64,000 nucleotides of DNA from NCBI GenBank assembly GCA_002436405.1, contig DJLZ01000005.1:310001-374000 (forward strand). The letters run 5' to 3'. The notes below the pieces were generated by a model. The model was not told the DNA's origin. It worked only from the letters and a program-made list of their open reading frames with translations, and searched no databases. The position numbers were made by a program, and so were the translations under genes. Source of the DNA: Proteobacteria bacterium UBA6503. Its GTDB lineage: Bacteria; Pseudomonadota; Alphaproteobacteria; UBA1280; UBA6503. Numbering within the stretch: position 1 is the stretch's first letter; each line of letters starts with the position of its first letter. This document shows, piece by piece, positions 35,379-43,710 of this stretch.

Positions 35379-35517
35379 ACGCCTTTTAGTCTTTATGCTT
35401 TAATTGTGTCTTACTATGAACCACTGAAGCCGAATTCAAAAGCTTTTTTTAATTGCTTGGCTATATTTAAACAGATAGCCTTAACCTCTAAATACTAAAT
35501 AACAATAGGCTTTATTT

Positions 35518-36270
35518 ATGCTTGATACCTTAATAATCCAAATCTTTTCAGAGCCTGCAGCCTGGGCTGCTCTAGTCACACTAATCGTGATGGAGGTGGT
35601 ATTAGGTATTGATAACCTTATCTTTATTTCTATTCTTACCAACAAGCTACCTAAAGAGAATCAGGCAAAAGCCCGCCGTATTGGGATTGGGGGCGCTTTG
35701 CTTTTACGCTTGGGCTTATTATCAGTTATAGCGTTTATTATTGGTCTTTCAGCGGATGTATTTACCTTGTTTGGGGAAGGGTTTTCATGGCGCGATATGA
35801 TTCTGATTGCTGGTGGGCTATTCCTTATTTGGAAAGCTACAACTGAGATTCATCACCACGTTATGCCTGACGAAGAAGGCAGTACAGCGACAGAAGGCGT
35901 CATCACAAACATTGCCGCTGCGATTGGGCAAATTTTGTTGATTGATTTGGTTTTCTCACTTGATAGCATTATTACGGCAGTCGGGATGACAGACCATTTG
36001 CCTATTATGTTTATTGCCGTCATTGTTGCCGTAAGTGTTATGTATTTAGCGGCAGAACCTTTAAGTGCCTTTATTGCTAAAAACCCAACTATCGTCATGC
36101 TAGCGCTTGGCTTTTTACTTCTTATTGGGACAACGTTGGTTGCTGAAGGGTTTGGCCGCCATGTTGATAAAAACTACATTTATGCAGCGATGGCATTTTC
36201 GGCCGTTATTGAGTTTTTGAATATGCGTGCTCGCAAAGTACGGCAGCAAAAACTAGCCCAAAAGTCATAA
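35518..36270 (+). CDS. TerC family integral membrane protein
   Basis: 250-residue protein with seven or eight hydrophobic spans and the TerC signatures LIVMEVVLGIDNLIFISIL and LIDLVFSLDSIITAVGM, whose Asp residues line the proposed ion path. TerC-type proteins have been linked to tellurite resistance and manganese export. The upstream gap (about 140 bases) shows no manganese riboswitch that I can recognise. A YgjV-like gene follows by 3 bases. Confidence 0.92.
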   Translation: MLDTLIIQIFSEPAAWAALVTLIVMEVVLGIDNLIFISILTNKLPKENQAKARRIGIGGALLLRLGLLSVIAFIIGLSADVFTLFGEGFSWRDMILIAGGLFLIWKATTEIHHHVMPDEEGSTATEGVITNIAAAIGQILLIDLVFSLDSIITAVGMTDHLPIMFIAVIVAVSVMYLAAEPLSAFIAKNPTIVMLALGFLLLIGTTLVAEGFGRHVDKNYIYAAMAFSAVIEFLNMRARKVRQQKLAQKS

Positions 36271-36273
36271 CAG

Positions 36274-36810
36274 ATGTTCGATTTAGACTTTTCTACATAT
36301 GAGTTATGTGTTCAGGCACTTGGGTTTGTAGCTTTTGCAATTTCAATTAGTTCTTACCAATTTAAAGAGCAACGCAAGATGTTTGGTATGCGCGTATGTT
36401 CAGATATGATCTGGACTGTGCATTATTTCTTGCTTGGTGCAATTACCCCTGCATTGGCTGTAGCCGTTGCGTTTAGCCGTACGTTTTTAGTTGTCTTTGT
36501 GATTCCGCAATACAAAAACTACGTTATTTTAACGGCGATTAGTCTGGTTATTGTGATAACACTTCTTACGGAATATACCTTTTGGGCAAACTGGCTGCCT
36601 GCAATTTCAGCAGTGATTTATGGGCTATCAAATTATTTTCATGAAGACTATTTAAAGTCACGTACATGCATGGCAATCGGGCTTACCATGTGGCTGACCA
36701 TTGGTATTGTTTTTGGCTCAATACCTGAGGTTATTAGCTCTGCTATTGGTTTGTGTTCTCTGTTTTTAGGGATGCGCCGCCACTTAAAAGGCCTACACCC
36801 TAAGCCTTAG
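36274..36810 (+). CDS. YgjV-like inner membrane protein
   Basis: 178 residues with about five hydrophobic segments (ALGFVAFAISISSYQ, YFLLGAITPALAVAVAF, VILTAISLVIVITLL and others). The opening GFVAFAISISSYQFKEQRKMF and ISRNYF-type pattern fit the YgjV/MtpA-like family, whose function is unknown. It follows terC by 3 bases, so the two probably form an operon. It overlaps the convergent MFS-like gene by 11 bases. Confidence 0.75.
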   Translation: MFDLDFSTYELCVQALGFVAFAISISSYQFKEQRKMFGMRVCSDMIWTVHYFLLGAITPALAVAVAFSRTFLVVFVIPQYKNYVILTAISLVIVITLLTEYTFWANWLPAISAVIYGLSNYFHEDYLKSRTCMAIGLTMWLTIGIVFGSIPEVISSAIGLCSLFLGMRRHLKGLHPKP

Positions 36811-37978
36811 TTACTTCAGCTTTAACTTGCTCTGGCTGCTGAATGCGCAAACACACAATATAGGTCAGCAGGTAAACGCCAACACTCGCCATAACAAAAT
36901 AGGCGGGGGCTTTAAAGAGTAGGGGCACAAACACAATTAAGCCTGCTATACGGCCAATGCCCAACAAAAACTCAAGCGCAGCAAGGCCACCCAAGGTTTT
37001 GTTTTTGTACCACATGGCGCTAAGGCCAACCATTTGGAAGTGACGGCCTACACTCCACACCAAAATGGTAAATGGTACAAAAAGCGTATTCATAGCAAAC
37101 AGCCACGGCGCTTTACCCGCCGCAAAGAAAAGCCCACTTACACGAATAGCATGATGAAAGCCTTTGTCACTCAAACGGCCTGCATGGCCTGAAACACAAA
37201 GGCGTAAAAGCGATGATAAAACCTCATATAAACCCGTCGCCACTACACTCAGGCCTGCATGAATAATAAAGAGCGGCCATAGGGCTGAAGCTGGCACAAA
37301 CGAAACACCAAGTACCAACGTAATCAACGCACGGCGTGGGTTGCCTAGTACGGCTGATTTAAAGGCTCTTTCAGGGTCAATGGCGGGCATGTCGCCACGT
37401 ACACGGCGCAGGGTTTTGCACATGAGGTAAATTGAAATGGTATTCAGAACAGCACCAATGTTTGCGGCATCATGGGTTGTAAGGCTAGTCGTTGAAATAA
37501 GCGTTGCAAGGCCAATGCCCAAAAGTGCGCCTAGAGAAACCATGTTCAGCGATAGTGAGATTGAGTTACCTTCGTTTTCACCACTGCTTGAAATTTCCAT
37601 CATCACGGTATGGAATAGTACCCAGAACGGGGCAACAATAATGCCCAAAATCACGCCTTCAGCAAGCTGGCTTTCAACGGGGATGAAGTTCATGGCAAAC
37701 GGCAGCAGGGTAATGCCAACCATCACACGGCGCCAAATGATGTAGCGCACCCAGGTATAAAGCATAAAGGCCATTGGCATGATGGTCAGGCCAATAACGC
37801 CATATGTTGTAATGTAAAAAATCAGAACATCGGCCATAGGCTTACTGCTCATATCAAACGCGTAGGTGAGGGCTGCCATTGAAAAACCAATGGTGCCTAA
37901 AAGGCAGGCTAAACTAAAGGGGCCAAACTCTTTTGATTGGAATGGCGCAACAAATGAGTAAAGCAGGTAGTTTTTCAT
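36800..37978 (-). CDS. MFS-type membrane transporter, substrate unknown
   Basis: 392 residues with about 10-12 hydrophobic segments and a basic central loop (CKTLRRVRGD), consistent with a major facilitator. A short basic loop HAGRLSDKG resembles the A-motif region between helices in the second half. It was not assigned to a subfamily. It is divergent from the deaminase gene, with about 110 bases between them. Confidence 0.7.
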   Translation of the reverse strand: MKNYLLYSFVAPFQSKEFGPFSLACLLGTIGFSMAALTYAFDMSSKPMADVLIFYITTYGVIGLTIMPMAFMLYTWVRYIIWRRVMVGITLLPFAMNFIPVESQLAEGVILGIIVAPFWVLFHTVMMEISSSGENEGNSISLSLNMVSLGALLGIGLATLISTTSLTTHDAANIGAVLNTISIYLMCKTLRRVRGDMPAIDPERAFKSAVLGNPRRALITLVLGVSFVPASALWPLFIIHAGLSVVATGLYEVLSSLLRLCVSGHAGRLSDKGFHHAIRVSGLFFAAGKAPWLFAMNTLFVPFTILVWSVGRHFQMVGLSAMWYKNKTLGGLAALEFLLGIGRIAGLIVFVPLLFKAPAYFVMASVGVYLLTYIVCLRIQQPEQVKAEVTKA

Positions 37979-38090
37979 GGTAAGTCGCTTTCACGGCTAG
38001 ATTATAGTCTTCCTAGCTATACGTTATATATACGATTTACGCATCTACTAATTCGATGAAATTCAAAACAGGCTGAGGTATACTTTTGTT

Positions 38091-38606
38091 ATGTCAGATT
38101 TATATACCAAAACCATCGCCACACCTGAAGAACACGCCTTGCTAAAGCAGGCCTTTAAGGCCGCTGAAATGCACAGCGAAGATCGCTATACCAAAATTGG
38201 TGTTGTGGTCGTAACGGCTAATGGCGCTGTGGTTGAAGGGTATAATAGCCTACCTGTTGGCGTTAAAGGTGATGAACAGCGCCTTGAACGCCCCACGCCT
38301 GAAACACACCCTGAGGGTGACTTTGGAAAGTACGATTGGTTGCACCATGCTGAGCGCAAGGCCATTTGCCATGCTGCACGCGATGGCGTTGCCCTAAAAG
38401 GGGCAAAGATGTACGCCATGCTTATGCCGTGCATGAACTGCGCCCAAGCCGTTGTAGACTCAGGGATTGCCGAGCTTGTACTTGATTATGACTTTACCGA
38501 AACTTACCGCGCCAAAGGCAACCGCTGGGAGTATGACTTCCAGCGGGTTGCGCTTATGTTTGCCGAAGCAGGAGTTAAGGTTAGAGCTATAAGCATCTCC
38601 GAATGA
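38091..38606 (+). CDS. Cytidine/deoxycytidylate deaminase-like protein
   Basis: 171 residues with the zinc deaminase signature: HHAERKAI (zinc His and catalytic Glu) and PCMNCAQAVVDSGI (the two zinc Cys). The extra segment between VEGYNSLPVGVKG and the HAE motif resembles dCMP deaminases, but the substrate (dCMP, cytosine or another) is not certain. Its 3' end overlaps the convergent GNAT gene by 20 bases. Confidence 0.88.
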   Translation: MSDLYTKTIATPEEHALLKQAFKAAEMHSEDRYTKIGVVVVTANGAVVEGYNSLPVGVKGDEQRLERPTPETHPEGDFGKYDWLHHAERKAICHAARDGVALKGAKMYAMLMPCMNCAQAVVDSGIAELVLDYDFTETYRAKGNRWEYDFQRVALMFAEAGVKVRAISISE

Positions 38607-39030
38607 GCTTTATAGATTCGCCAGCTTTACCATTTTTAAATGTTGGGTCTTGCGTTTCAATAAAACCATGCCGAGTGTAAAACTCTTTACGGTTCAGCCG
38701 AGCATTGCACCAGATGTGTAAAAACTTACCTTTGCAGGCTTTAATGCGTTTCTCCACTTCTAGCAAAAGGCTATGGCCAATACCGGTGCCTTGATGGACT
38801 GTATCAATTGCCATGGCACGAAGCCACATGGCTGGTTTACCATCATGTTCTGACGGCAAGGCTGACACACATCCTACAAGATTACCCTCAGGGCAATATG
38901 CAGCTAAATGAATACTTTCGGGCATCAGGTCCTCCACAAATAAAACTTCGTGAACGGGGCCCTCTGGCCTGAGTATTCGCGCACGCAACGGTACGATATC
39001 CTTCGCATCGACCCTCTTAATCTGCACCAT
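38587..39030 (-). CDS. GNAT family N-acetyltransferase
   Basis: 147-residue acetyltransferase. The acetyl-CoA binding motif is MAIDTVHQGTGIGHSLLLEVEKRI (pattern Q-x-x-G-x-G/I). A C-terminal strand FYTRHGFIE is followed by a ligand-side segment. It resembles small GNAT enzymes of unknown substrate, found with domains annotated as acyltransferases. It lies between the deaminase gene and umuC. Confidence 0.88.
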   Translation of the reverse strand: MVQIKRVDAKDIVPLRARILRPEGPVHEVLFVEDLMPESIHLAAYCPEGNLVGCVSALPSEHDGKPAMWLRAMAIDTVHQGTGIGHSLLLEVEKRIKACKGKFLHIWCNARLNRKEFYTRHGFIETQDPTFKNGKAGESIKLIRRCL

Positions 39031-39079
39031 TTTACTGGTCCCCCCATCAAGTTGGTTGATACTTATATATGGTGATGAT

Positions 39080-40384
39080 TTACATAACTTCCAAGAGCTC
39101 GGACCACTGAGTCGTGAACCTTGGGCTACGGGTTTGGCTACGCATCTGCCAGTTTTGCTTGGTTTTTACGCCTTGTGTTAAAAATTTTAAAGTTCCGGGG
39201 CCCATACGTTGGTTTAGATCGTCCATACAGTCCATAAGCCTGGCTGAGTGGGCACGAGATGCATCATCTGGCAGTGCAGCAAATAAATGCCCTTGTTGCT
39301 CATCTTCAGGCGTGAATTCACACAAGAAAACCCCACACTTTTTATAGTTAAAGCCTGGGCGGTAAAGTTCATCAAGCAGTTGGCTTGCGGCTTTAATCAA
39401 AGTAGGGGTGTCGTTTACGGCAATATCAAAGCCCACCATCTTCGTGCCACGGTATTGTGGGTCTTGGCGGCGCAGATGGTTAGTGCGGATAAAAACACCA
39501 AAGCCATGGGCCGCACTGCCTTGCTTACGCAGTTTTTCAGCAGCTCGGGCTGTGTGGTTACTTAAAGCTTCGCGCAAGTCTGCTTTATCACGGATAAGGC
39601 TACCAAATGAGCGTGAGGCCATAATACTTTTCTTACTTGCTGCACGGCTAAGGTCAAGGCAGCTAGTGCCTTGTAGCTCAAGGGCAATGCGTTCACCTAC
39701 AACGCCAAAGTGCTTACGAATAAACTTTGGGTTGGCGTTGCGCAGATCAAGCGCAGTACCAATGCCTAGCTTTCGCAAACGTAGCCCAAAACGGTGAGAT
39801 ACACCCCAAAGGTCTTCAACCTCAAGGCGGGCAAGGGCGGCAATTTGTGCTTCGGTGCTACATAGGTTTACAACGCTTTTGCCGGGGGTTTTCTTGACCA
39901 TGTGGCTGGCAACCTTTGCCAAGGTTTTAGTGGGGGCAATACCAACCGAAGTGGGGATGCCCGTCCACTGAAAAACCTGCTGCCGTACCCGTTGGCAGTA
40001 GTGTGTATATTCATCATGGTGTTTAACAGGCGGTAAGCTGCTGAGTTTTAGAAAAGCCTCATCGACCGAGTAAACCTCAATCTCAGGCACAGCACCTTGT
40101 AGTATGGCCATGACACGGTTCGACATATCGCCATAAAGTTGGTAATTAGACGAAAAGATATGCACGCCACCTTTTTTAAGTATGTCCCGGTATTCGTGTA
40201 GTGGGGCGCCCATACGCACACCCATGGCTTTGACCTCGGCCGAGCGGGCAATAATACAGCCGTCATTATTTGAAAGCACAGCCACAGGCTTGTGCCAAAT
40301 GGCAGGGTTAAACACCCGCTCGCACGAAACGAAGAAGTTATTACAATCCACAAGGGCAAAGACGTTTGGGGGTGCCGTGTTCAT
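39080..40384 (-). CDS. umuC: DNA polymerase V catalytic subunit UmuC
   Basis: Y-family translesion polymerase acting in SOS mutagenesis. Catalytic motifs: FALVDCNNFFVSCERVF (metal Asp), VLSNNDGCIIARSAEVK, YSVDEAFLKL (Asp-Glu) and GIAPTKTLAKVASHMVKK. The little-finger and DUF4113-type C-terminal part includes SRSFGSLIRDKADLREAL. 434 residues. Six bases separate it from umuD, so they form one transcription unit. Confidence 0.96.
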   Translation of the reverse strand: MNTAPPNVFALVDCNNFFVSCERVFNPAIWHKPVAVLSNNDGCIIARSAEVKAMGVRMGAPLHEYRDILKKGGVHIFSSNYQLYGDMSNRVMAILQGAVPEIEVYSVDEAFLKLSSLPPVKHHDEYTHYCQRVRQQVFQWTGIPTSVGIAPTKTLAKVASHMVKKTPGKSVVNLCSTEAQIAALARLEVEDLWGVSHRFGLRLRKLGIGTALDLRNANPKFIRKHFGVVGERIALELQGTSCLDLSRAASKKSIMASRSFGSLIRDKADLREALSNHTARAAEKLRKQGSAAHGFGVFIRTNHLRRQDPQYRGTKMVGFDIAVNDTPTLIKAASQLLDELYRPGFNYKKCGVFLCEFTPEDEQQGHLFAALPDDASRAHSARLMDCMDDLNQRMGPGTLKFLTQGVKTKQNWQMRSQTRSPRFTTQWSELLEVM

Positions 40385-40390
40385 ATTGGC

Positions 40391-40906
40391 CTACAAATCA
40401 TGAATCACGTTGGTCACCACACCCCAAATAACCATGTCACTCTCAGGTGTGATTCTAATAGGCTCAAAGGCATCATTTTCAGGCAGAAGGGCGGTCTTAC
40501 CGTCTTTTTGGTACAGACGCTTAACGGTAAGGTGGCCGTCTAAGGCTGCAATCACAACCTTGCCATGTTTGGCTTCTAGACTGCGGTCCACAACTAAAAG
40601 GTCGCCCGGGTGAATGCCTGCGTTGAGCATTGACTCACCAGTCGCGCGCACAAAGAATGTTGCCGCTGGGTGTTTAATAAGGTGGGTGTTAAGGTCAAGC
40701 TTACCTTCCATATAGTCATCCGCAGGTGATGGGAAACCCGCAGATACACGACTGGCGTATAAGGGCAGCTTATAACCCTTACGCTCAACAAACTCAATCA
40801 CTTCGCCCACCAAACTTTCAGGGATGCGCATAGGCTTTGTTGCCTCGTTGTACTTCCCCTGGCCCTTGGGTCGACCTGCGCCTTTTCGTGCACCACCTCG
40901 TGCCAT
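40391..40906 (-). CDS. umuD: UmuD, autoproteolytic subunit of polymerase V, with extended N-terminus
   Basis: S24-type self-cleaving protein that becomes UmuD' after RecA-stimulated cleavage. From the ATG at 40,906 (GAGG upstream) there are 171 residues. The cleavage site is Ala56-Gly57 (RVSAGFPSP), the nucleophile Ser92 (TGESM) and the general base Lys129 (HLTVKRL). The stretch before the cleavage site is about 32 residues longer than in the E. coli protein. It opens with a basic Gly/Arg/Lys segment, MARGGARKGAGRPKG, that could touch DNA. No canonical LexA operator was recognised upstream. Confidence 0.93.
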   Translation of the reverse strand: MARGGARKGAGRPKGQGKYNEATKPMRIPESLVGEVIEFVERKGYKLPLYASRVSAGFPSPADDYMEGKLDLNTHLIKHPAATFFVRATGESMLNAGIHPGDLLVVDRSLEAKHGKVVIAALDGHLTVKRLYQKDGKTALLPENDAFEPIRITPESDMVIWGVVTNVIHDL

Positions 40907-41050
40907 AATATACCTCAATCTGTAAACTTTTTTGATTAGTGTACAGTATTCAAAATATCAACACAACTGACCGCAGGTTGTAATGTAGGGTAGCAAAGGT
41001 GATCAATTATTTAGGATAGTCAGAAGTTTGCTGGGCGGTGGACTAAGAAA

Positions 41051-41078
41051 ATAAAAAGCGGCCCCTGGTAAGGCCGCT
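41051..41078 (-). terminator. Terminator downstream of the former tRNA-Pro gene
   Basis: On the minus strand AGCGGCC (41078-41072) pairs with GGCCGCT (41063-41057), followed by TTTTTAT. It lies 9 bases past the 3' end of the tRNA-Pro remnant and would have ended that tRNA transcript. Confidence 0.85.
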
Positions 41079-41087
41079 ATAACGAAA

Positions 41088-41115
41088 TGGTCGGGGAGAG
41101 AGGATTCGAACCTTT
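41088..41115 (-). other. Prophage attachment site: 3' remnant of tRNA-Pro
   Basis: The complement reads the 3' part of a proline tRNA: T-loop TTCGAAT, T-stem CCTCT, acceptor CTCCCCG, discriminator A and CCA ending at 41,088. The 5' T-stem strand matches only in its inner bases (AAAGG rather than AGAGG), and upstream sequence gives no anticodon or D-arm. This is what is left at one junction when a phage integrates into the 3' end of a tRNA gene. E. coli proM ends almost identically. The restored tRNA should be at the other junction, past the window. Confidence 0.8.
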
Positions 41116-41317
41116 TACGCCCAACTTAAAAGGCCAAGCAAACACGGGGTATGCAGCCTGTTGCAGGTGGGAATTATTTATCAAGACACCTCAGAGATAC
41201 CCGAAGCGAATAAAAGAGTGACCGCGGCGATGAAGGGGGTGGGGGTTGTCGAATTTTTGACCCCGCCTTCGGAAAACGCCGCCCGTCATATACCGCTATG
41301 TATTCTGCACGAGCCTC

Positions 41318-41347
41318 TTGCGAACCTAGAACCTGTACTCATATGCT
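41318..41347 (+). promoter_or_regulatory. Candidate late promoter upstream of the terminase genes
   Basis: TTGCGA (41318-41323), 18 bases, TATGCT (41342-41347). The extended motif TTGCGAACCT plus a downstream ATGCTAAA recurs before the capsid gene at 47,126. The start would fall close to the ATG at 41,354. The 41,119-41,317 stretch before it holds nothing recognisable; a short open frame there (from 41,161) lacks any support. Confidence 0.45.
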
Positions 41348-41353
41348 AAAAAC

Positions 41354-41716
41354 ATGAGTACAAAAGATGATAACTATTACGTCTATCTGGCCCGCCGTAC
41401 TGAGGTGGCCGACTATGTGAAGCTCCAAGAGGGGCTTACACGCGTTATTGAGCCTAAGACCGATAAGGTTTTCTGGTTAACCCCTAAGCAAGAACTCTGG
41501 TGCCGCAAGCTCGCTGAGCTAAAAATTAAAAACCACGGCCGCGGTATTTATCGTGCTGCAGCATTAGCCGCAGGGTATGGCGATAATTGTAAAACCGAAA
41601 AAAGAAAGTTATACGCAGCTGATCGAGCAAGTGGCCGCAACCGAGAAAACCGTGGTTGTTACCTGAGACTTATTGAGATCATCAATGAAATTCACCAGGG
41701 GTCGATGCATGGCTAA
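41354..41716 (+). CDS. Small phage protein, terminase-small-subunit-like
   Basis: 120 residues. The middle part WLTPKQELWCRKLAELKIKNHGRGIYRAAALAAGYG has the pattern of a terminase small subunit N-terminal helix-turn-helix (L-T-x-K-Q-E...A-x-x-A-G-Y). The C-terminus, rich in Arg and Asn, then LRLIEIINEIHQG, fits the same kind of protein less clearly. No Shine-Dalgarno site precedes the ATG, and a promoter-like pair ends only 7 bases upstream, so a leaderless start is possible. It overlaps the next gene by 8 bases. Confidence 0.6.
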   Translation: MSTKDDNYYVYLARRTEVADYVKLQEGLTRVIEPKTDKVFWLTPKQELWCRKLAELKIKNHGRGIYRAAALAAGYGDNCKTEKRKLYAADRASGRNRENRGCYLRLIEIINEIHQGSMHG

Positions 41717-42275
41717 GAAGAAGTGGGATCTAGACGATCTGCCAACAAATTCTGCGGCCAAGGTGTCGCAGTCAACATCAAAGGTGCCGGCAAAAGGGCA
41801 ATCCTCACCTAACTTGCCGGCGCTGTCCGCTAAAGATAAAAATTTTGCAAAGCTCGTCTTTGAAGGTAAGTCACCTCAAGAGGCGGCGAAAACCGTAGGC
41901 CACACTGCAAAGGCGGCCGAAGATCTGATGGTTCGTAAGGATGTTCTTGATTACATCGCGGGCCTCAATGAGAAGTGTGCCAACCCGAGCGAGATCACGA
42001 AAGATCGCATGATCATGTTTTACTGGCGCATTATGCACGACGCCTCGGCGACCGATGCTAACAAGATCTCAGCTGCCCGGCGCGTGGATGAGCTGAAGGG
42101 ATTCACAACGGCCGACAGCGGCGACCGTGCCCTGGTAAATATCCAGATGAACATGGGCGGCGAAGTATCAAGCCGTCAGCATGGCGATGAGCAAATGCTA
42201 AAAGCGGCGGTTGAGAAGCTGGAGGCAGACAAAGCTGAGGATGCTAAATTCTTGGAGGCGCAAAAGGATGACTAA
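41709..42275 (+). CDS. Phage terminase small subunit
   Basis: DNA-recognition subunit that starts genome packaging. From the ATG at 41,709 there are 188 residues: a Ser/Lys-rich N-terminus, then LSAKDKNFAKLVFEGKSPQEAAKTVGHTAKAAEDLMVRKDVLDYI, the helix-turn-helix region typical of the family. ITKDRMIMFYWRIMHDASATDANKISAARRVDELKGF, a segment common in small terminases, follows. It overlaps both neighbours by 8 bases and lies directly before the large subunit. Confidence 0.78.
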   Translation: MAKKKWDLDDLPTNSAAKVSQSTSKVPAKGQSSPNLPALSAKDKNFAKLVFEGKSPQEAAKTVGHTAKAAEDLMVRKDVLDYIAGLNEKCANPSEITKDRMIMFYWRIMHDASATDANKISAARRVDELKGFTTADSGDRALVNIQMNMGGEVSSRQHGDEQMLKAAVEKLEADKAEDAKFLEAQKDD

Positions 42276-43710
42276 AGGCAAGTCATTTGATTTTGATTAC
42301 ACTGCGAGCCGCACGGCCGCAAAGTTCCACGCGAGCGATGCGTTCGTGCGCTTGCTCATGGGGCCTGTTGGTTCTGGTAAGTCTGTTGCGTGTATCGCTG
42401 AATTGTTTAATGCCGGCTTAAACCAGAAGCCTGGGCGCGACGGGATTCGTCGAACCCGTTGGGCGGTCATCCGTAACACGCAGCCTGAGTTGAAAACAAC
42501 TACGATTAAAACCTTCCACGATTGGATTCCTCCGTTCGCAGCTGATAACCATTACACACAGGGCAGCCCCATTACCCAGTGGGTTCGTTTCGGTGATGTT
42601 GAAATGGAATTTATTTTCTTGGCCCTTGATAAAGAAGAGGATGTTAACAAGCTGCTTTCGCTTGAGCTAACTGGTGCTTTTATGAACGAGGCGCGCGAGC
42701 AGAGTGCCGGTATTCTTAAGGCACTGATTCAGCGTGTCGGTCGTTTTCCTTCAGCTCGAGAAGGCGGGCCGACAAAGAGTTTTGTAATCCTGGATACCAA
42801 CCCACCTGATGAAGAGAGTTGGATTTACAAAGACTTCGAGGAAAATCCGAAGCGGGGTTACGCCATTTTTCGTCAGCCTTCAGGTATGTCGCCTGATGCT
42901 GACAACATCGAGAACTTGCCGCCTGGGTATTATCAGAGAATTATTGACGGTGCCGAGGGTGATCAAGAGCTTATTAACACCATGGTGCATGGTGAATATG
43001 GTGCAGTGACACGCGGTGTGCCTGTATTTAAGGGGGTCTATAGCCCTGATCTTCACGTTGCAAAAGAGCCTCTTAAGCCATTGCCAATTACTGCCGGCAA
43101 GCCTGTAATCATTGGCTACGACTTTGGTTTGACGCCTGCGGCCGTGTTCTTGCAACAAGGCGCGACCGGACAATGGCGCATCATTCATGAGGTGTTTTTG
43201 CCTGATGAGATCCTTGGGGCCGAGCAGTTTGCACCGATTGTACAAGGGGAGTGTGCTAAATTCTTCGACCCAAACCAAAAGTTTATTCACTGGGGTGACC
43301 CTGCAGGAAGTCAAAGATCGCAGGCAGATGCGACGGCTACGGTTTATCGAACATTTCAGACACACGGCATTTTGATGCGATCGGCACCAACCCAAAACCT
43401 TACTGATCGCCTCGCGTGTGTTCGCAATCCAATGGCCCGCCTTATCGGCGGCGAGCCTGGTCTATTGGTTTCACCGACTTGTAAGCATATCAAGAAGGCT
43501 CTGAACGGTGGGTACTGCTACAAAATGGTACGAGTAAGCGGCGGTGAGCGCATCAACGATCAGCCTGAGAAGAACGTCAGCTCGCACATTGCTGATGCGT
43601 TACAGTACGGTCTTGCCGGTGGTGGTGAGTTCGCCCTGATGAATGGCGCAAAGGGTGGCCGCAAGGCACCAACAGTAGCAAAGAGTAGTTTTAACGTATG
43701 GAACCGGTAA
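42268..43710 (+). CDS. Phage terminase large subunit (ATPase-nuclease)
   Basis: Motor that packages DNA into proheads and cuts it. From the ATG at 42,268 (GGAGG upstream) there are 480 residues. ATPase domain: RLLMGPVGSGKSVA (Walker A, ~30) and SLELTGAFMNEAREQ (Walker B and catalytic acidic residues). RNase H-type nuclease domain: VIIGYDFGLTPAAVF, FIHWGDPAGSQRSQADATATVYRTF, and SSHIADALQYGLAGGG near the C-terminus. It overlaps the next gene by 13 bases. Confidence 0.95.
   Translation: MTKGKSFDFDYTASRTAAKFHASDAFVRLLMGPVGSGKSVACIAELFNAGLNQKPGRDGIRRTRWAVIRNTQPELKTTTIKTFHDWIPPFAADNHYTQGSPITQWVRFGDVEMEFIFLALDKEEDVNKLLSLELTGAFMNEAREQSAGILKALIQRVGRFPSAREGGPTKSFVILDTNPPDEESWIYKDFEENPKRGYAIFRQPSGMSPDADNIENLPPGYYQRIIDGAEGDQELINTMVHGEYGAVTRGVPVFKGVYSPDLHVAKEPLKPLPITAGKPVIIGYDFGLTPAAVFLQQGATGQWRIIHEVFLPDEILGAEQFAPIVQGECAKFFDPNQKFIHWGDPAGSQRSQADATATVYRTFQTHGILMRSAPTQNLTDRLACVRNPMARLIGGEPGLLVSPTCKHIKKALNGGYCYKMVRVSGGERINDQPEKNVSSHIADALQYGLAGGGEFALMNGAKGGRKAPTVAKSSFNVWNR

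Noticed and set aside
35379..35517. Possible manganese riboswitch before terC
   Set aside because: TerC genes often have a yybP-ykoY element, but I could not find its conserved loops here.
41161..41349. Short open frame between the tRNA-Pro remnant and the terminase genes
   Set aside because: Begins at TTG, no ribosome site, odd composition, and overlaps the likely promoter; I treat the stretch as non-coding.
41560..41670. Frameshift in the first terminase-like ORF (a second open frame reads ESYTQLIEQVAATEK)
   Set aside because: The annotated frame stays open, ends in overlap with the next gene as the neighbours do, and its C-terminus is plausible; the alternative is a short coincidence.
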